From Augochlora pura (Eukaryota > Arthropoda > Insecta > Hymenoptera > Halictidae), in assembly GCF_028453695.1 (NCBI RefSeq), contig NC_135777.1, forward strand, positions 18,217,714-18,281,713: a stretch of 64,000 bases of DNA. The letters run 5' to 3'. This document shows positions 46,481-59,800 of this stretch, in pieces; the stretch's first letter is position 1; every line of letters starts with the position of its first letter. The position numbers were made by a program, and so were the translations under genes. The notes below the pieces were generated by a model that saw only the letters and a program-made list of their open reading frames with translations, was not told the DNA's origin and did no database searches.

Positions 46481-49060
46481 TATATCATCCTGTATCAGCA
46501 TACAAAGCACGACTATCCAAATTAAAGATCCTCGACCGCATCATCTTCCCGCAGTAGCGGGGAATTAGCATAAGTATCCGGCCTCCTAATGCCGCATCGG
46601 CATAATTCAGACTCCGAGGAATCCCGTGGTCGATAAAACAAATGTATCCATCAAACAATTCATGAATATGGAAATTGACGCGAAGATCCGTCCGCGGATA
46701 GCGTCCCCTGTAAAACACGAAACTACCCTGTCTCCTCCGTTGTCGTTCCCGGTGATCTCGCCCCCGCCGCGCCGCCCCGCGCTACCCCCCCTCCCCGGCT
46801 CGCACGGTTAATCAATTTAATTTCCAAGAGAGACTCAATCGTCGCCGGCATTCCCAATTAATTCGGCGACATGAGTCGTCGTCCCCGACGCTCGCGGAAA
46901 CTCTCGGATGAGAAATTCCCGCGAGAAGACACGATCCCCGCGCGGCGAATTAAAAACGGCCCCGCGGAGGATCCACTTAGCGGCCCACCCACCCCCACCA
47001 ACCCGCGCGAATGTGAGCCCGAGGAACGGGTCGCGCGGCAAAATGCGGAAACGTTGTCTTCGGTTTCGGGGGGGGTTGGACGGGCGGGAGGATGGGTCGC
47101 GCAGCGGCGGCTGGCGTTGTTAATGGAATTCGATCCGAACCGGAGACGGCACCGAGGCGTCTCCGAGGACAGAGGAAGGCACAGAAACGCGCGGAGTGGT
47201 CGTGTAATTACGCGGCGAAGATTCAAAGATGCTGCCACTGCAGTCTGCTACTTTGTCGCGGGCGCTGCAGGCGTTTCTCGCGCGGCCCCGAGGACACCGG
47301 CCCACCTCCCTCGCGTTTTCGCCAGCCACCCTCCGCCCGCCTCGACCCCCCCGCCCCCCTCCTCTTACCGCTCACAATTTCGCGAGAGCCATGCACGCTT
47401 AATCGTCCCGCTTTATTCGACGATACGACGCCGCATTCGTAAAACGGAAGAGCCAACCGGAAACTCGGGCGCGGTTCCGCCACAGATTAAACTCGAGCTT
47501 CTTGCGCGCATCGGAAAGGTGCGCGCTGTTGTTCTAGGAGACCAACGAATATTTTCCGATATCTAGCCTGGTTGCAATCGGTCAGCGTGACGAGTAAAGT
47601 TTTTGCTAAAATAGATTTTATTATAAAAGTTTCCGAGTGTCGCTTCGATCAAATATGGTGATATTTTTTTATTAGCTCTCAAAATTCATTTTTGTTGTAA
47701 AATATTTAGTTTTAGAATATCTTTAATATTTTCGAGTGCAGTAGAGTAAATATACCATCTGCTATGATAAATTTTAACTTTCTAGTTTTAGTTTCACTGA
47801 GCAATTTGCTTTAATTTTGTGGGACCTTTGGGGGATAAATTATGTCACTTAACTCTTTAATTACACCTATATTCGTCTAGTTTTGATCGAGGTCACTCGA
47901 AGGATGTCCTATTATCAGTTGTAAAATTAGAAAGTCTTTAGCTCGATTTAGAAGCCATTATTGACTTTAGTCACTTACTGTACAATGTTCTTCGTGACTA
48001 CAATGACTACAACTTGTTTGTCTTTACTAGTTTCTTGAAAGATAAATAATATTTATATGTAATATATTTCGTCAATGCTTAGATATTGATAACAGATTTT
48101 GTTCGAAACCTTTATTATAAATTTGATATGACGTTAGTAGGCTGGCGATTAAAATCTTGAAAAATGCAACCTCGAGAGAATTTTATTAACAACCATAATA
48201 TTTTTCACTTGGAATCTAAACACTCAGCCACGTTATCCGACAATAAACAGGAAGCGAGCGAAGCGAAATGATTAACGAAGAGTTCGTGGTCTTTCAATTG
48301 TTCATATTTTCAAATTTAAGACATTTCACGATCGTCACACTTGATTCTAGGTATATCCGACTTAACTGTGTCGCCACGTTCGTGAAAGCGGTTTAAGACG
48401 GGGGTTGGAAAGCTCGACGTGTTCCGCCGGAATGCAAAGTAACAGAGGGGCTGGAATATTTTACGACAATGGATACTTGAACGCCGTAAAACGTGAATGA
48501 AGTAAAAACAGACGAGCAGATTGTAATAGGAATTTATTGCGCGTGGATTTCCTTCCATGCTCGACCTCTGGGGTCGATGGCGATCTCCATGGTCAATATG
48601 TTGTCTAAGTAGCTATCCCATTTATTTTTAACAATTGTTATTCGACATTTTACGAACGAATAAGTACGTTTCCTTTTGTATCAATTTCATCCCCTAAAAG
48701 CTATAAAAGAAGATATCGGGGTAGGATATTTTAATAATTTACTCATTATTAATGTTCTGCTAGATTATCCTAATCGCAATAATTCTACCATGAAATATTT
48801 AAAGACAAGTTAGTTAGAAGAGCAACCTTTTACACGCACCAGTTTTATTTGTAAAAGATAAATCATAAGACAAATTTCTTCCACAAACCATCCCTTATGA
48901 ACTAATTAAACTAAAATTCTATTCAGAGCTTAAGATATCTAAAAGAGGTCTACTATTATGCAGATCCTTCCGAGTTAAAAAGAAGCATCAAGAAGCACCC
49001 GTCTAACAATCACCAGCTATTTCACAAAGTTTACTAAACCGATCGCCTATACCTGTATCG
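46481..49060. other. CpG-rich block followed by AT-rich DNA
   Basis: CpG-rich at 46480-47600 and AT-rich after that, except for a mixed patch near 48250-48600. The 231-codon frame at 46871-47566 overlaps frames of 69-126 codons on the other strand and is Arg/Pro-rich; I treat it as chance. No gene is supported. Confidence 0.55.
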
Positions 49061-51980
49061 ATAGCTAACAGCAAAGAAAAGCATGAGGAGCGATCGAGGA
49101 GCTTATCAATCCCCAATCAGCAATCAAAGGCAAGGAATTCGCGTCACGTCTGGGGTCACCTAGCCCAAAGACGAGGCCCGGATCTCCCCGTACATCAGTC
49201 TCTCGGCTACCCTTGGCAGCCAGAAACGTTCCTTTCCACCCTAGAAACGCTTTCGGTCGAAGCGGTTCGTTCTCCGCAGCCTATCGACTCCCGAGGGCGC
49301 ATAGCATTTCGTGCTACGGGGACGATAAAAAAGGATCTGCCGGACGCCGGATGATCCTGAGGGGGTGCAAGGGGGGGTTGGCCCGGGTACGTCGGACCGT
49401 GGAGGCAACCCTCGACACGAATTCTACGTGCGTGGGAGATCCCGTAAGATCAGGATCCCCGGCTGTCTTAACCGGCAACACGCTGGATCCCCTCTTGGCA
49501 AGCCCAGAAGGTTACCATGACGACCAACACGTGACGTAACCACCCACCACCGTGCCCGCTGAAACAAATGAAGGCACGTCCTCCTTCGTATACCTCCTGG
49601 TCGCCACCTCCTGGCTCCTCTTCGTCCCTCTGCCCTCTGGCACGCTGTCCTCCTTCCGCCCGCTCTAGACACCCCCCCCCCCCCCCCCCCGCCCTCCTCC
49701 TCTCGCGAGAGCAACCCTCCCCGCGGCCTGCTCGCCCTCTCCTGCACTCGCCCCGGCCTCTCCGCCCGAAACCGCCCCCGTCGCTCTTTGCCTTTGCGAT
49801 TCCCAGCCTCTACTTGCGGGATCACCGCGAGCAAGTGGTCCAAAACGTGGGATGGAAGCCGGCGCAAAGGAAAGGACGAGGATGCTGCCAGGCGAAATTA
49901 CAAGGACCTGCGCTAGGTCCTCGGGAAACTCCGGTATGAAGTCCTCGTTGCGGGGAATATGCAGCCCGTACGTAGCGTCGGAAGTTTCTATTTTACGGGA
50001 TCTGTTTCTCGAGGGTGTGCCGCGCCGTGCCGCGCCGGGATCCGTGGAATTTCAAGGCGCGATGGAGATCGAGGCTCTTCATGCTGGTCGTTCCGCCGGG
50101 TTGCGAACGGGCTGGCCCCGGTGGGGATCATCTGTTCGAGGCTCGCTTAGGCCGCGCCGCCCGGGAAACGCGTTTCCCGATCTCCTCGGTTTATTGCCCA
50201 CAAAAATTTCCTCGCTGGTTTTTCGCAAATTTTATTCAACTTTTAAGAACGCGCTGCACTACCTCCCCGAGTTGTCTATTACTATTATTAGTTTATTACT
50301 ACAATGAACTGTAGATGCAATTTAAAATTGGAATTAAAATATTTGTCACTTTGCTCACCGTCGATTTTGCAACCTGGATGAGTAAATAATGAAACTATAC
50401 TCGGTTCTAAATAGAAACGATTTGAACGAAATGGCAATTTATTTACGAGATTATAAATGTTTCTCACGGTGTGCCCAGCAGTGGTTTCTTAGCCAATCGG
50501 ATCGAGTACACTGCCCCGAAGCAATAATCAGTAGGGGGGTGGCACGCCGCGATTTAATAAACCGGGCGCACTCCGCGACAGGGCGAGCGATAAAAAAGTT
50601 TCTCCATATGTTTTACGATCGCGGCAAGCCCGGGCGGTGTATTCAATCTTTCCGCCGGTTGCGTCGAAGGATTAGCCCCGCAAAGCCCTGGAGATCCGCG
50701 GTACTTTCGTCTCCTTTATACCGGCGCGGCTGGTTGGGGCTTGATTCGCCGCGAAGAGATCGCGCGAATTTAAGACGCTCGCGGGATACGCGCGGAGCTC
50801 GGCCGACGTATTCCGCGCGGAATTCTCGAAACCTCGAATTCTGGATAGCTCGACGAAGAGAATACCGGTGCGAGGACAACGAGTATTTGCCGAGGGAGGG
50901 TGAACGGAGCTCGTAGAAGACGACGGTCGAGGCGCAAGACGAGGGAGGAGAAACGGAAAGGAGCACAAAAAAAGGGGACGGCGATCGAGCAGAAGAACCG
51001 ATGGACGAGTTTAATCAGCGACAACTGCGCGCGGACCGAGAGAATTCCGCTTCCCTTATCCCGACCTCGAATCACGAAGTTTGGGAAGCGGGGTGTCCCT
51101 CGCGCGGAAGAAATCGCGCGGAGAAGCTCCGTCGCCGGAATGAGATTCGTGAGGGTGGAAGGAAAGTGGGCAGTCGGAGGAACGGAGGTTTCGACAGGGT
51201 GGGAAGAAGAAGAAGAAGAAAAAAAGTGGGGGGCGAGAGAGACTAGGAAAACCTTTCCATCGCGAGGACTTCCGTGACCCCCCTCCCCTTTTAACCAGCC
51301 GACCCCCCCGAGGGCTCTGTGATTCGAATTTCGACCACGCGCCCTCTCGTTACGTATTCCCGGCGAAGGGCGCCGAAGGAAGTCCGCCGGAAGCTAGGAA
51401 ATGCCGGAGGAGAACGGCAAAGAGAATAGCGGGAGACCGTAAAAAGAAGTCGTGAGAATCGAGGCGTGTTGCGAGCACGGAATTGAATCCTTCTTCGGGG
51501 CACGCCGGCGAAGGCGGTGTGCACGGGCCAGGGAATCAAAAGGGCGTCTTCCATCAAAGAAACTGGAACATTGTATCCGTTTCTTCCGAGTTCTGTCTGC
51601 ACCCCCCACGACGACCTCTCCGTTTCCTTCTCCTTCTCCTCTTACGCCGACTAGTAGTCTGCTCGAAGTTTCGGCGCAGGATGGTCCTAGTTTTACGCGA
51701 GGACACCGAGCGCGCGCGTCAAAGGGCGCCCCGGTGTCTCCGCCTCGAGTGGAGCCTCATCGCGAACTTCGCCCCGGAAAATAAGGGCCAGCCCGGCGAG
51801 AGGAAATAAAAAGCGTATTTGTCTTCGTTCCGACACGTTGTGAAATATTGGACGCGCGCCTGGCAACCCGGACGAAGTCGAACACCTCGTTCGATTTATT
51901 CCGGATATTCTTGATCCTTTCTGTCGCTTTGTTTGCTGCGCTTTCGTTTTTTCAGATTCACGCTTTGCTCGGCTGGTTTA
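49061..51980. other. long CpG-rich non-coding block
   Basis: Apart from a short AT-rich gap near 50260-50460 this is one of the longest GC-rich stretches. It includes a 19-base poly-C tract and a GAA-rich purine stretch near 51205-51228. Many frames of 100-175 codons occur on both strands with no recognisable domain. Confidence 0.55.
49672..49690 (+). repeat. poly-C tract, 19 bases
   Basis: Uninterrupted run of 19 C followed by GCCCTCCTCC. The neighbouring chance frames read through it as polyproline or polyglycine. Confidence 0.85.
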
Positions 51981-52132
51981 ACGAGATCGGAGGCGGAAGT
52001 CCTTTCTTTAATCAATCTGCTGGGCGAAGTCTTTCGTCTGTTATTTTCCATTGCTCTGAGATTTTTATTTATGAATCTATGAAATAATATATGAAATAAG
52101 TGTCAGACCACTCCTAAGACCACTCCTAAGGT
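51981..52132. other. transition to AT-rich DNA
   Basis: Includes the direct repeat GACCACTCCTAA at about 52106 and 52119, just left of the TTAA element. Confidence 0.5.
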
Positions 52133-52311
52133 TTAACCCTTTGCAATCCAAAATATTTCCTCTCTATCAATTCAGAATTTTTTATGATATATCCTAATTT
52201 AATCATGCTCTTAATTTACATCCACGTGTGATGTTATTCGAGAATATAATGCAACAAAATAAATTAAAATCAATGTTGCGTTTGGCTTGACATATCACCG
52301 CGACGGGTTAA
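52133..52311. mobile_element. probable piggyBac-like MITE, 171 bp plus TTAA
   Basis: TTAA flanks lie at 52133-52136 and 52308-52311. The left end is CCCTTTGCAATCC and the reverse complement of the right end is CCCGTCGCGGTG; CCC, the T at position 5, GC at 7-8 and T at 11 agree. The left end is nearly the same as those of the other short elements (CCCTTTGCGC at 26049, CCCCTTGCA at 15974). No ACGAG palindrome is visible. The interior is AT-rich and non-coding. Confidence 0.55.
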
Positions 52312-52980
52312 TGACCCTCTTTACTTATTTGTATTATGTACATTGTAATTAATATATTTCAGCAAGACTAATTATTATTAGATTGATTTATATAGATTTA
52401 ACAAATATTGCTCTGAAAGAAGCAATATTTAAAAGAATTCAAAAACTCGTGAATCGAATCCTGTTTCTTCCAATCGATGCATTAGTTATCGCTATAAGTT
52501 GAAAATCGCTTAACGATCGTTAATCCAGAGCCGAATCTATGGTTCCCACCGTGGAAACGCCATCGGCAGCAAAAATCTCGACTTCCCGACTCGTTCATCG
52601 GTTTCATCCCTTATCTCTCCGAGCGATGCACCCTCCACTCGAAAAATTGGCTTCCGCACTGTCGACCTGCTCCGTTTCCATCCCCCGATTCTCTCCGGCG
52701 GCGATCATCTATCTCAGGTACACATCGACTCACGCTCGTGCGTCTCTCCGATCCACGGGGGTTGGTTTTCCTACCTGGCTACGTACATTCCCTCCGCTTC
52801 TGTGTGTGCGTGTGCGTCTACCTTACGGGGAGTCGCCGGATGATTTTTTTTCCCACTGAAAGCGGCATCACCTGTGCCGTTTTCGGGATTACTTTTGTCG
52901 GTTTTCAGCGGCGGCCGACACCCCTGTCGAGTGAAGAGTGTGCTGGGGGTAAAATCGTAAATATCGACGCGACAGGGTAA

Positions 52981-53042
52981 GAGAGAGAAATATATATATA
53001 TAGAGAGAGAGAGGGAGGGAGAGAGGGAAGGAGAGAGGGAAG
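52981..53042 (+). repeat. (GA)n/(TA)n compound microsatellite
   Basis: GAGAGAGA, then ATATATATATA, then GA and GGGA units. Confidence 0.9.
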
Positions 53043-53368
53043 GTCGACGCCGGAAAGAGCACGGGCACCGCCGGGACAATGGGGGAAACAGCGTTATTGG
53101 CTTTTCAAAATGGTATTTACCGAAAATAACCAATTTGAAGGGATAATGCCGCGACCGGCGACACCCGGGACACAAACGTTGTTCCCGGCGAACCCCTTTC
53201 GTAGCAGCTTCTACCCTCCTCCCCGTCGCCTAACCGCCAACCCCATAGCAAGCCGAGTTGCATCGACGTGCATCCACTTCGATCGTCTACGCTCGGTGCT
53301 AATTATTTCGCGATTAATTGGAATCCGGAGGGTTCGACTCGTGCGCGATCCGTTTCCCTCGAACCTGC

Positions 53369-53404
53369 CCTCTCTCTCTCTCTCTCTCTCACTCTCTCTC
53401 TCCC
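53369..53404 (+). repeat. (CT)n microsatellite
   Basis: Near-perfect CT run with one A interruption near 53391. Confidence 0.95.
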
Positions 53405-54300
53405 TTAAACCCCCTCCGGTGAATGTCAAGAGAACAAGGTACACGGGGATCATCCGGGTTTTGTGACAGGAGCTTGCGTGATTCCATTCAGAACGCGGTT
53501 TACGTATTTTGGGAGCTCGTGCTGTTACGGCGTCAACAGTTTCTTAATTGCTCATTCATCTTTTGTGCTTTGGGTTTGATGGTCCTATCAGGTGCTATGA
53601 CTGCTCAATTACTAAAGTTTATTAACTTTAATAATAACTACTGTTCTATTATCTATATTATTAGTGCCGCGAATGAATTTACTTAAGATAAAGAAGCACT
53701 AATTAACGTAGTCGGGAAAGAAATCGGGGCGCAAAGGGGTAAATTTGCTGTTGAGTACCTGTGCAGAGTTAACTATTTTTATCGTTACTATTGCATGCAA
53801 AGGAAATAAGACACCATAACTGTCATGAGACATATACTGTGTTATGATCGAGAAAATTAATTTCTGCATGAATGCTGTCATATTTCCGAAAGGAGAAATA
53901 TAAAAATCTAACAAAAACCTATTACTCTATTTTTTAATTGTATAAAATTAGACTAGATAAACTGCACCCTCCAGTATCGTGTTCCATCTGCGTATTTCAT
54001 ACTCTGGAAACACATATCGTTCAACAACTCCATATTTGATGAATCGATCACCATTTGATCGGAAAATCTTGTGTCACGAGAAAGGACACCATCGGAGAAC
54101 AGTGAACTCGTTGGGAGCCCAGAATGAGCAACGCTCCACCGAAAACTGGAATCGTTCTAAGAAACGCCGCCCCGTCGCAGTCTGAATCTCTGACGAGTTG
54201 TTCCCGCGAGGAGGTCGGTTTTCCGGCGGGGGTGCGCGTTTCTCCCTGGAAACGGAACTTCGCCGGTGCTTTGCCTTTTTAAAACGAACAAAAGAACGCC

Positions 54301-55620
54301 GACACGTCTTAAATGAACGCGCTACTTGTTGCACGGAGAAAAGGGGGGTGGGGGTCGTCGGCGGTGAGACGGCGTAGCGGTGACGGTGCGGACTGGGGCG
54401 TGGAGGGTAGCGGCGGTGAAGGAGGTGGTGCTGGAAGCGCGGAAGAGAAAAGGGGGTGGCAGAAGTTGGCCCCCGTTGGTAACGCGGCCCTGGAGGGGGT
54501 TAACGGGGCGAGAGGTGTCGGGGGTGGGCCGCTGGCGGCGGCACCGTCGGCGGAAAACTGTTTCTCTTTTGTTTTTATCATCTGGAGGAGCCGCGACGGT
54601 GGGGGGCACGCGAGGAAGTCGCAATTAAAAATGTAGTTCAAGGCCGTCGCCCCCGAGGGGGTGGGGGGCGGGGGAGAGAAGGTGGTTTACCTTGAGCCCT
54701 CTTTCTCTCGTTCTCACTTTTCTCCCAGCCCCTTTTCCGTCTTGCTCTGCGCCTCCCGCGGCCCCCTCTCGCGGCCTCTCTCCTCTCTCCTCTCCTCTCC
54801 TCTCCGCGCCGGCTCTCGCTACGGTTTCTCGCGCCGTCGCGCCACGCCGCGTCGCGCCGCGGAGATTTTCACGTGGCTCTGCCCCCGCGTTGCCTCCCCA
54901 ACCACCCGGTCTCACCCTCTTCGTTTCTTGAGCTTTCTTACGCGTCCGAGGACAGCCTTTCGGGAACGACGCGGAAGTCGCGGGATTATAAGACCACCGC
55001 GACGCCGACGGGGGGGATCGAGATTGTCTCAGCCCGTTCTTTCTTTGACGACCCAGCCCTTGATACCCCTGACCTTCTTACCTTCCGCTTCGCTTGGCAG
55101 CGGCGAGATCTTCACGCGTCACCTACCCGTGATTACTTTTCGGTAATATACGATTCGCTGCTGGAGACAGTTGCTTTGTGGTAGCAGTGTTTCTAATTGG
55201 GAATCAAAGATTTACTTCAAGCGGTCTAATTGAATCTATTCTTCCAAAGTTAGTATTCTAAATAATGAAGCTTCTTTCCAACTACCACTTCCTTAAGGAC
55301 GTTTATCTGATGTATCATCTACAACAAGAACGTACCGTTCATCTTATTTCAAGAGTTTGGTCATTATTTGTCACCAACTAATTGTACAAGTTAGGTTGTT
55401 GCAACTTCGTAGCTGTTGTCATCGTACGTGGCAGTCCCACATTTATAGACTTCTTGTGCCGAGTATAGCCAGTCCAACTAGATCAATCTACTCCTGTGTT
55501 CTACGTTTAATTTATCTCTACTGACTCCGTCCCGTTAGATGCATTATAGAAAGTTTCATACGGCGAAAATAACAGCTCAATAAATTTTAACGCACGCGAT
55601 TGTCTGTGGCTTAAAATATC
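54301..55620. other. extremely GC-rich block then AT-rich DNA
   Basis: The plus strand is G-rich at 54340-54680 and C/T-rich at 54690-54930, so the block changes strand asymmetry half way. A (TCTCC)n tract lies at 54774-54804. Frames of up to 161 codons are low-complexity. AT-richer after 55180. No gene is supported. Confidence 0.55.
54774..54804 (+). repeat. (TCTCC)n tract
   Basis: Imperfect pentamer TCTCC/TCTCT repeat. Confidence 0.85.
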
Positions 55621-56204
55621 GTTTGCACCACGAACTTACGAAGGAGCCGTTGATCACCCGAATAACTGAGAAGGCGGCAACCGCCAGCAAAACTCAAGAA
55701 AGGACTGCTCCGATTTCCGAAAAGAGCCGAGACCGAATCGAAGATCGCGGCGACCGGCCTCGCAGAAGGAAGGCCACTGGCAGCGAAAGGGTGTAGAAGA
55801 AAGCTCGGAGACAGAGTAGAAGGCAGGTCAGGTTGCCTTTTCCCCGGCATATGGCTGCCACCGGGTATATCCGCCTAGTTAGCACGCACACACACGCTAC
55901 ACGTACGACGCACACACGGGATGCGTCAGGGTACGGTAGAGAGAAAAAAAAAAGAAAAAAGAAAACGTGCGCGCGGCGTATACAAACTTCACGTTGGAAA
56001 CGGATGCGAGAACGGTCCCAGCATCCCATTCAGATCCATTGAATGGACCACCTCGCTTCGTTAACCAGTCTGTCGCATTTTTTACCCATCACCTATATAC
56101 ACCCGTTGCAAGGGCCAACCCTTTTTCTCGCAATTTGAATACATTGTACCCTCGGCCGACATACATATGTATATCCGACCGATACTTTCGGCGGCGCTCC
56201 CTTG

Positions 56205-56228
56205 CCCCCCCCCCCCCCCCCCCCCCCC
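56205..56228 (+). repeat. poly-C tract, 24 bases
   Basis: Longest homopolymer of the window, 24 C, followed by TCTCCTCC. Confidence 0.85.
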
Positions 56229-56484
56229 TCTCCTCCGCATCCCTTCACGCGTCTCAGTCTATTTCGCGCTGTTTCCGCGCCAACGTTTCGATTCCCTCTC
56301 GCACTATCGTGCCTTCTACCTGGATAACCCGGCGGGGGGTTTTGTTGTAGCTTGACCGAGTTTCTCTTCCTTCGGGCCCCCCTCCCCGCCGCGGCCTCCT
56401 CCCTTGCTCTTCCTGGGGAACCCTCGATACGACCCTCCGCGCGGGACACGATCTTCGACGAAATTCACGTTACACACACGTATA

Positions 56485-56499
56485 CGCGCGCGCGCGCGC
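56485..56499 (+). repeat. (CG)n tract
   Basis: Alternating CG after a CACACACG/TATA stretch. Confidence 0.85.
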
Positions 56500-57520
56500 T
56501 CAGCCAGTTATACAATGCGTCTGATTTTGATTTATATGACGCGACCGACAGCTCGATTCGGCGAATCACCGCCGACCAAAGGGTGCACCGCGACGGAAAT
56601 TATAAATTCATGTCCCCCGAAGCCCCGCGCGGATGCGAGATCGTTCCGCTCCGGGCGATTTGCGTTCCGATCCCGCGAATACCCGTGTCTTCCTCGGTCC
56701 CCCAATCCCCCCCAAACCCCCCTCGAAATCGAACGGTGCGACAGCTCGTTGGGACTCCGGGCTTCTCTCCATTTTGTAAACGGCGTCGCCCCGCGTCGAT
56801 CGGTTCTCGAACGATTCGAGCGGAACCGGATCAATGCTCGATTGAGGGATCACGGGATGATCCTATTTTGCGGTGAATTGTGTCGATTTGCTCTGGAAAG
56901 ATTACAAGTGCGACCGCGACACTGTTCGCGAGCGATATTGGTCCACGATGTTTTTTGTCGGACTTAGTGTACTTTGCAGCGATTTTGATAGGTATTGAAA
57001 TCACAGGATTTACAGAGTATGACTCCAATGACTGCGCGAAATATTTTTCGTTTTCGTTTTTGTTATGTATTCGTAAATATATATCTGTTAGATATTCGTC
57101 AGACTATGGTTTGACATTTTTATGTGGGTTGCAAATAATTCATATAACTTGTTAAACGAACTGGCTACTTACTAACTGAAGATTGCAATGCATAACCTTT
57201 TTGATGTATTGACTGCGGATTTTATACATTTGCAAGGATAACTATATCGAATGCAGAACAGAGAAAATATCTAAAGAATTTAAAAATACTGTTGCGTTAG
57301 TTTCGGGGCAGCAAAATCATTAAAAAGAGAAAACAATGTCAATGTAAGTATTGTATTGTATTGCATAAAAATCGACAATCTGTTGAGTACGAAAGAGAGA
57401 CAACATAACAGGGTACGACATTAAGATTAAAAACGTAAAAGAAATCAATGAAATCAAATGTATTATTAAAGTACTATTACCGAGAAGATCAGTTTGAAAA
57501 TCATAAAATTAGAAACCGTC

Positions 57521-59800
57521 TACGGGACTAAACCGCTCCAGGTACGTGGAACATTTTCAGACTTGGCAAACCGAAGGGTTCCGTCATCCCGGCTCTCTGT
57601 TTCCACGCAACACGGCTGAAAACTCCGCCGTAGCTAATTTACAATTGCCTGGTGGGCATCCGACCGCCCCCGTCGAAAATTAGACGGCCCTCTTCGGGCG
57701 GTCCCGGGCGTCTCCTTTGTTGCGTAAATAATTAATGCAAAAGGTGTAACTTTCTCGTAGCTGCTTTACTAATAATTCCGCAGTTAGTCGCGCAAGATCC
57801 GCGCGCCCGTCTGGTAGGGGTCGGATTCCCTCAAAGAGAGACGGAAACGGGGCTTGTCGCGCGGGTATGCGGAGGTTGGCTCTCTCGAGTTCCATGTCAT
57901 CGAGAGGCGAAACGCGGAAACACGCTTCGAAATTAACCGCGTACATAATTCCGCGCGTCGACTCGACGTCGCGGGGATCTGATTTGGCCTGATTTGTCCC
58001 TATAGACGAACGGGCGAGCGTAATTCAGCCCCGGCCTGTCCTACGTCTCTCGTCTCCGGCATTAGTACGCGCGCGCGTGTGTATGCATATGCGGCACATG
58101 CACGTCTCTCTCTCTCTCTCTCTGTATGCATGTATGTATGTGTATGTCTCTCTGGTTGCTCTCGCGTCACGCCGAGGGGCGCAGTTTCCATCAATAACTG
58201 ATACTCGTCTACCCAGCTAAGAAGCCTGAGAGCGTGCAGCACCCTCCTGACACACATAAGCGGAAGCGGCACGGCTAAATGGAGACCGCGTACAGGCGCC
58301 GCGACGATTCGAGATTCCGCGGGCCGGATGCACTTTGTGCTGCGGCGAAACGTAATTTTACTGATGGCTCACGCGTCCTACGCAGCCATCTTGCCTGATC
58401 GTCGCCTGATTGAATAATTGTTGCATTAGGCGGCGCGGTCGCCCGGAAATGTCCCTTCTAAAATATTTCAACGCTAAACGCGCCGAGTCTAAACTTTATC
58501 ATAATTTTGTTAACAATATGTACACGAATAAAGAAATGTGTTCAATAATTTTCAATGGATGCAGTTCTATAATTTCAGTAATTATGTGATTAGCAATGAG
58601 AGGGTGAAACAGGAGGATCGTAATAATTAATAGAATCAGAATCCCTCTTTTCGAATAACTGTCTCGGAAAAAGCGATTAATAGACTGCGGATCTTTATAC
58701 AAATTAAGGATTGTCTAAATTAATTCTAAGAGTAGGATAAATAAAAATGTTTCGCTTTCAAACATTGTCAGAAGTTACACATAATTTTAAAATATCCTGA
58801 ATCTCTACTAATGATATAATTATATTTAAAATTGTATTTAACCTATCCATTTGTGTTATATACATATAAGTGAGTAGATTACGTTACCAAATTGTCGTTG
58901 TACTAAATTTGTACTATTTATATACTATCGAATCGAAATCGAAAAACTAAAATGGCAGGACGCTAACCCGCAGCATTCCGCAGCGTATCAAATTTCCATA
59001 ACCGAAGCGGATTCAGCTCGGCTGGCTATTGAAGTCTCCGAAGAATCCGTTGCAGCAGACACACTCCAAAACAGAAAGCGAGTCGGCAACACCGTGTGGC
59101 ATCCTTCAAACTCCTCGATAACTCTTTTCACCCCGCGCTCCCGGCCCTGAAAAGACGCGACGAGGCGATGCACAGTGTGAGAAAAAAAGGAGAAGAGAAG
59201 AGAAGAGTAAGAGACAGATCCGTAGCAGGACGCATGTGAAACGTCGCTAATAGCGAAGGATACATCTCTCGACCGTCGGATCCACCCCAGGCAAAGGGTT
59301 GCACGGGGATGAAAGGGCCACAGGGGAAGGAAACGTCGCGGCGCAGAGACAGGAAGGTGGGACTTTAGAAATTTGAGATAAGACCCTCTTTGTCGGCCGA
59401 GACGAAGAGTTTCCACGTAACCCTTTACCTTGCACCCGTCGGAGGCTGTGGGGGGGAAGCACCCCTCTCCCCACACCCCACCGCGGCCCTTTTCCATTTG
59501 GAAATTCGGTGTACGTGACGCTTCCATTCCCTGCGAGCGCTGTTTCACGCGAACCGTTTCGCCTCGTCCTCCTGTCTGCCTTAAATCACCTTTTAAAGGG
59601 CTCCTGAAATATTCCCATGATGTACCCCGACGACCGTCGACCGTGCCCGCGGAATTCAACGGAATCCAATTCCCCAACGAGATTTTAATTATTACTAACA
59701 AGGTCTCGCCCTTTGTGGATAAACGCTCGCGCCCTCAAACGACTCGATAAATCACTGACTCGCTTTTGCGATCGGCGCGGGCGTTCGACGCTGCTGCGGC
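57521..59800. other. non-coding: CpG-rich, AT-rich, CpG-rich
   Basis: CpG-rich at 57520-58490 and 58970-59800, AT-rich between. A compound microsatellite lies at 58070-58153 and an AGAAG repeat at 59189-59207. The 237-codon minus-strand frame at 58988-59701 starts at TTG, has no recognisable domain and is not called. No gene is supported. Confidence 0.5.
58070..58153 (+). repeat. compound (CG)n/(TC)n/(TGTA)n microsatellite
   Basis: CGCGCGCGTGTG, then TCTCTC (58104-58123), then TGTATG-type units. Confidence 0.85.

Larger units (their letters stand above)
52312..54300. other. non-coding alternating blocks
   Basis: AT-rich to about 52520, CpG-rich at 52520-53520 with GA and TC tracts, AT-rich at 53520-54000, then mixed. 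Frames of up to 134 codons cross the microsatellites. No gene is supported. Confidence 0.55.
55621..57520. other. CpG-rich block with long poly-C, then AT-rich DNA
   Basis: CpG-rich at 55620-56950, with a 24-base poly-C tract and a (CG)n at 56485-56499. AT-rich after that. Frames of up to 187 codons (56404-56967) overlap several others on both strands. No gene is supported. Confidence 0.55.

Noticed and set aside
46871..47566. 231-codon plus-strand open frame
   Set aside because: It lies in a CpG-rich block, overlaps several frames on the minus strand, is rich in Arg, Pro and Ser, and has no domain. This is expected for GC-rich non-coding DNA.
50389..50916. 175-codon plus-strand frame beginning in AT-rich DNA
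   Set aside because: The second half is Arg/Ser-rich and overlaps minus-strand frames; there is no recognisable family.
53729..53743. CCCCTTTGCGCC on the minus strand, matching the tip of the 26049 element
   Set aside because: The flank is TTTA rather than TTAA and no partner end was found within a few hundred bases.
58988..59701. 237-codon minus-strand open frame with more ordinary composition
   Set aside because: It starts at TTG, its first ATG is about 58 codons in, and no domain or splice structure is seen. One frame of this length is plausible by chance in a 64-kb window with GC-rich blocks. A homology search would decide.
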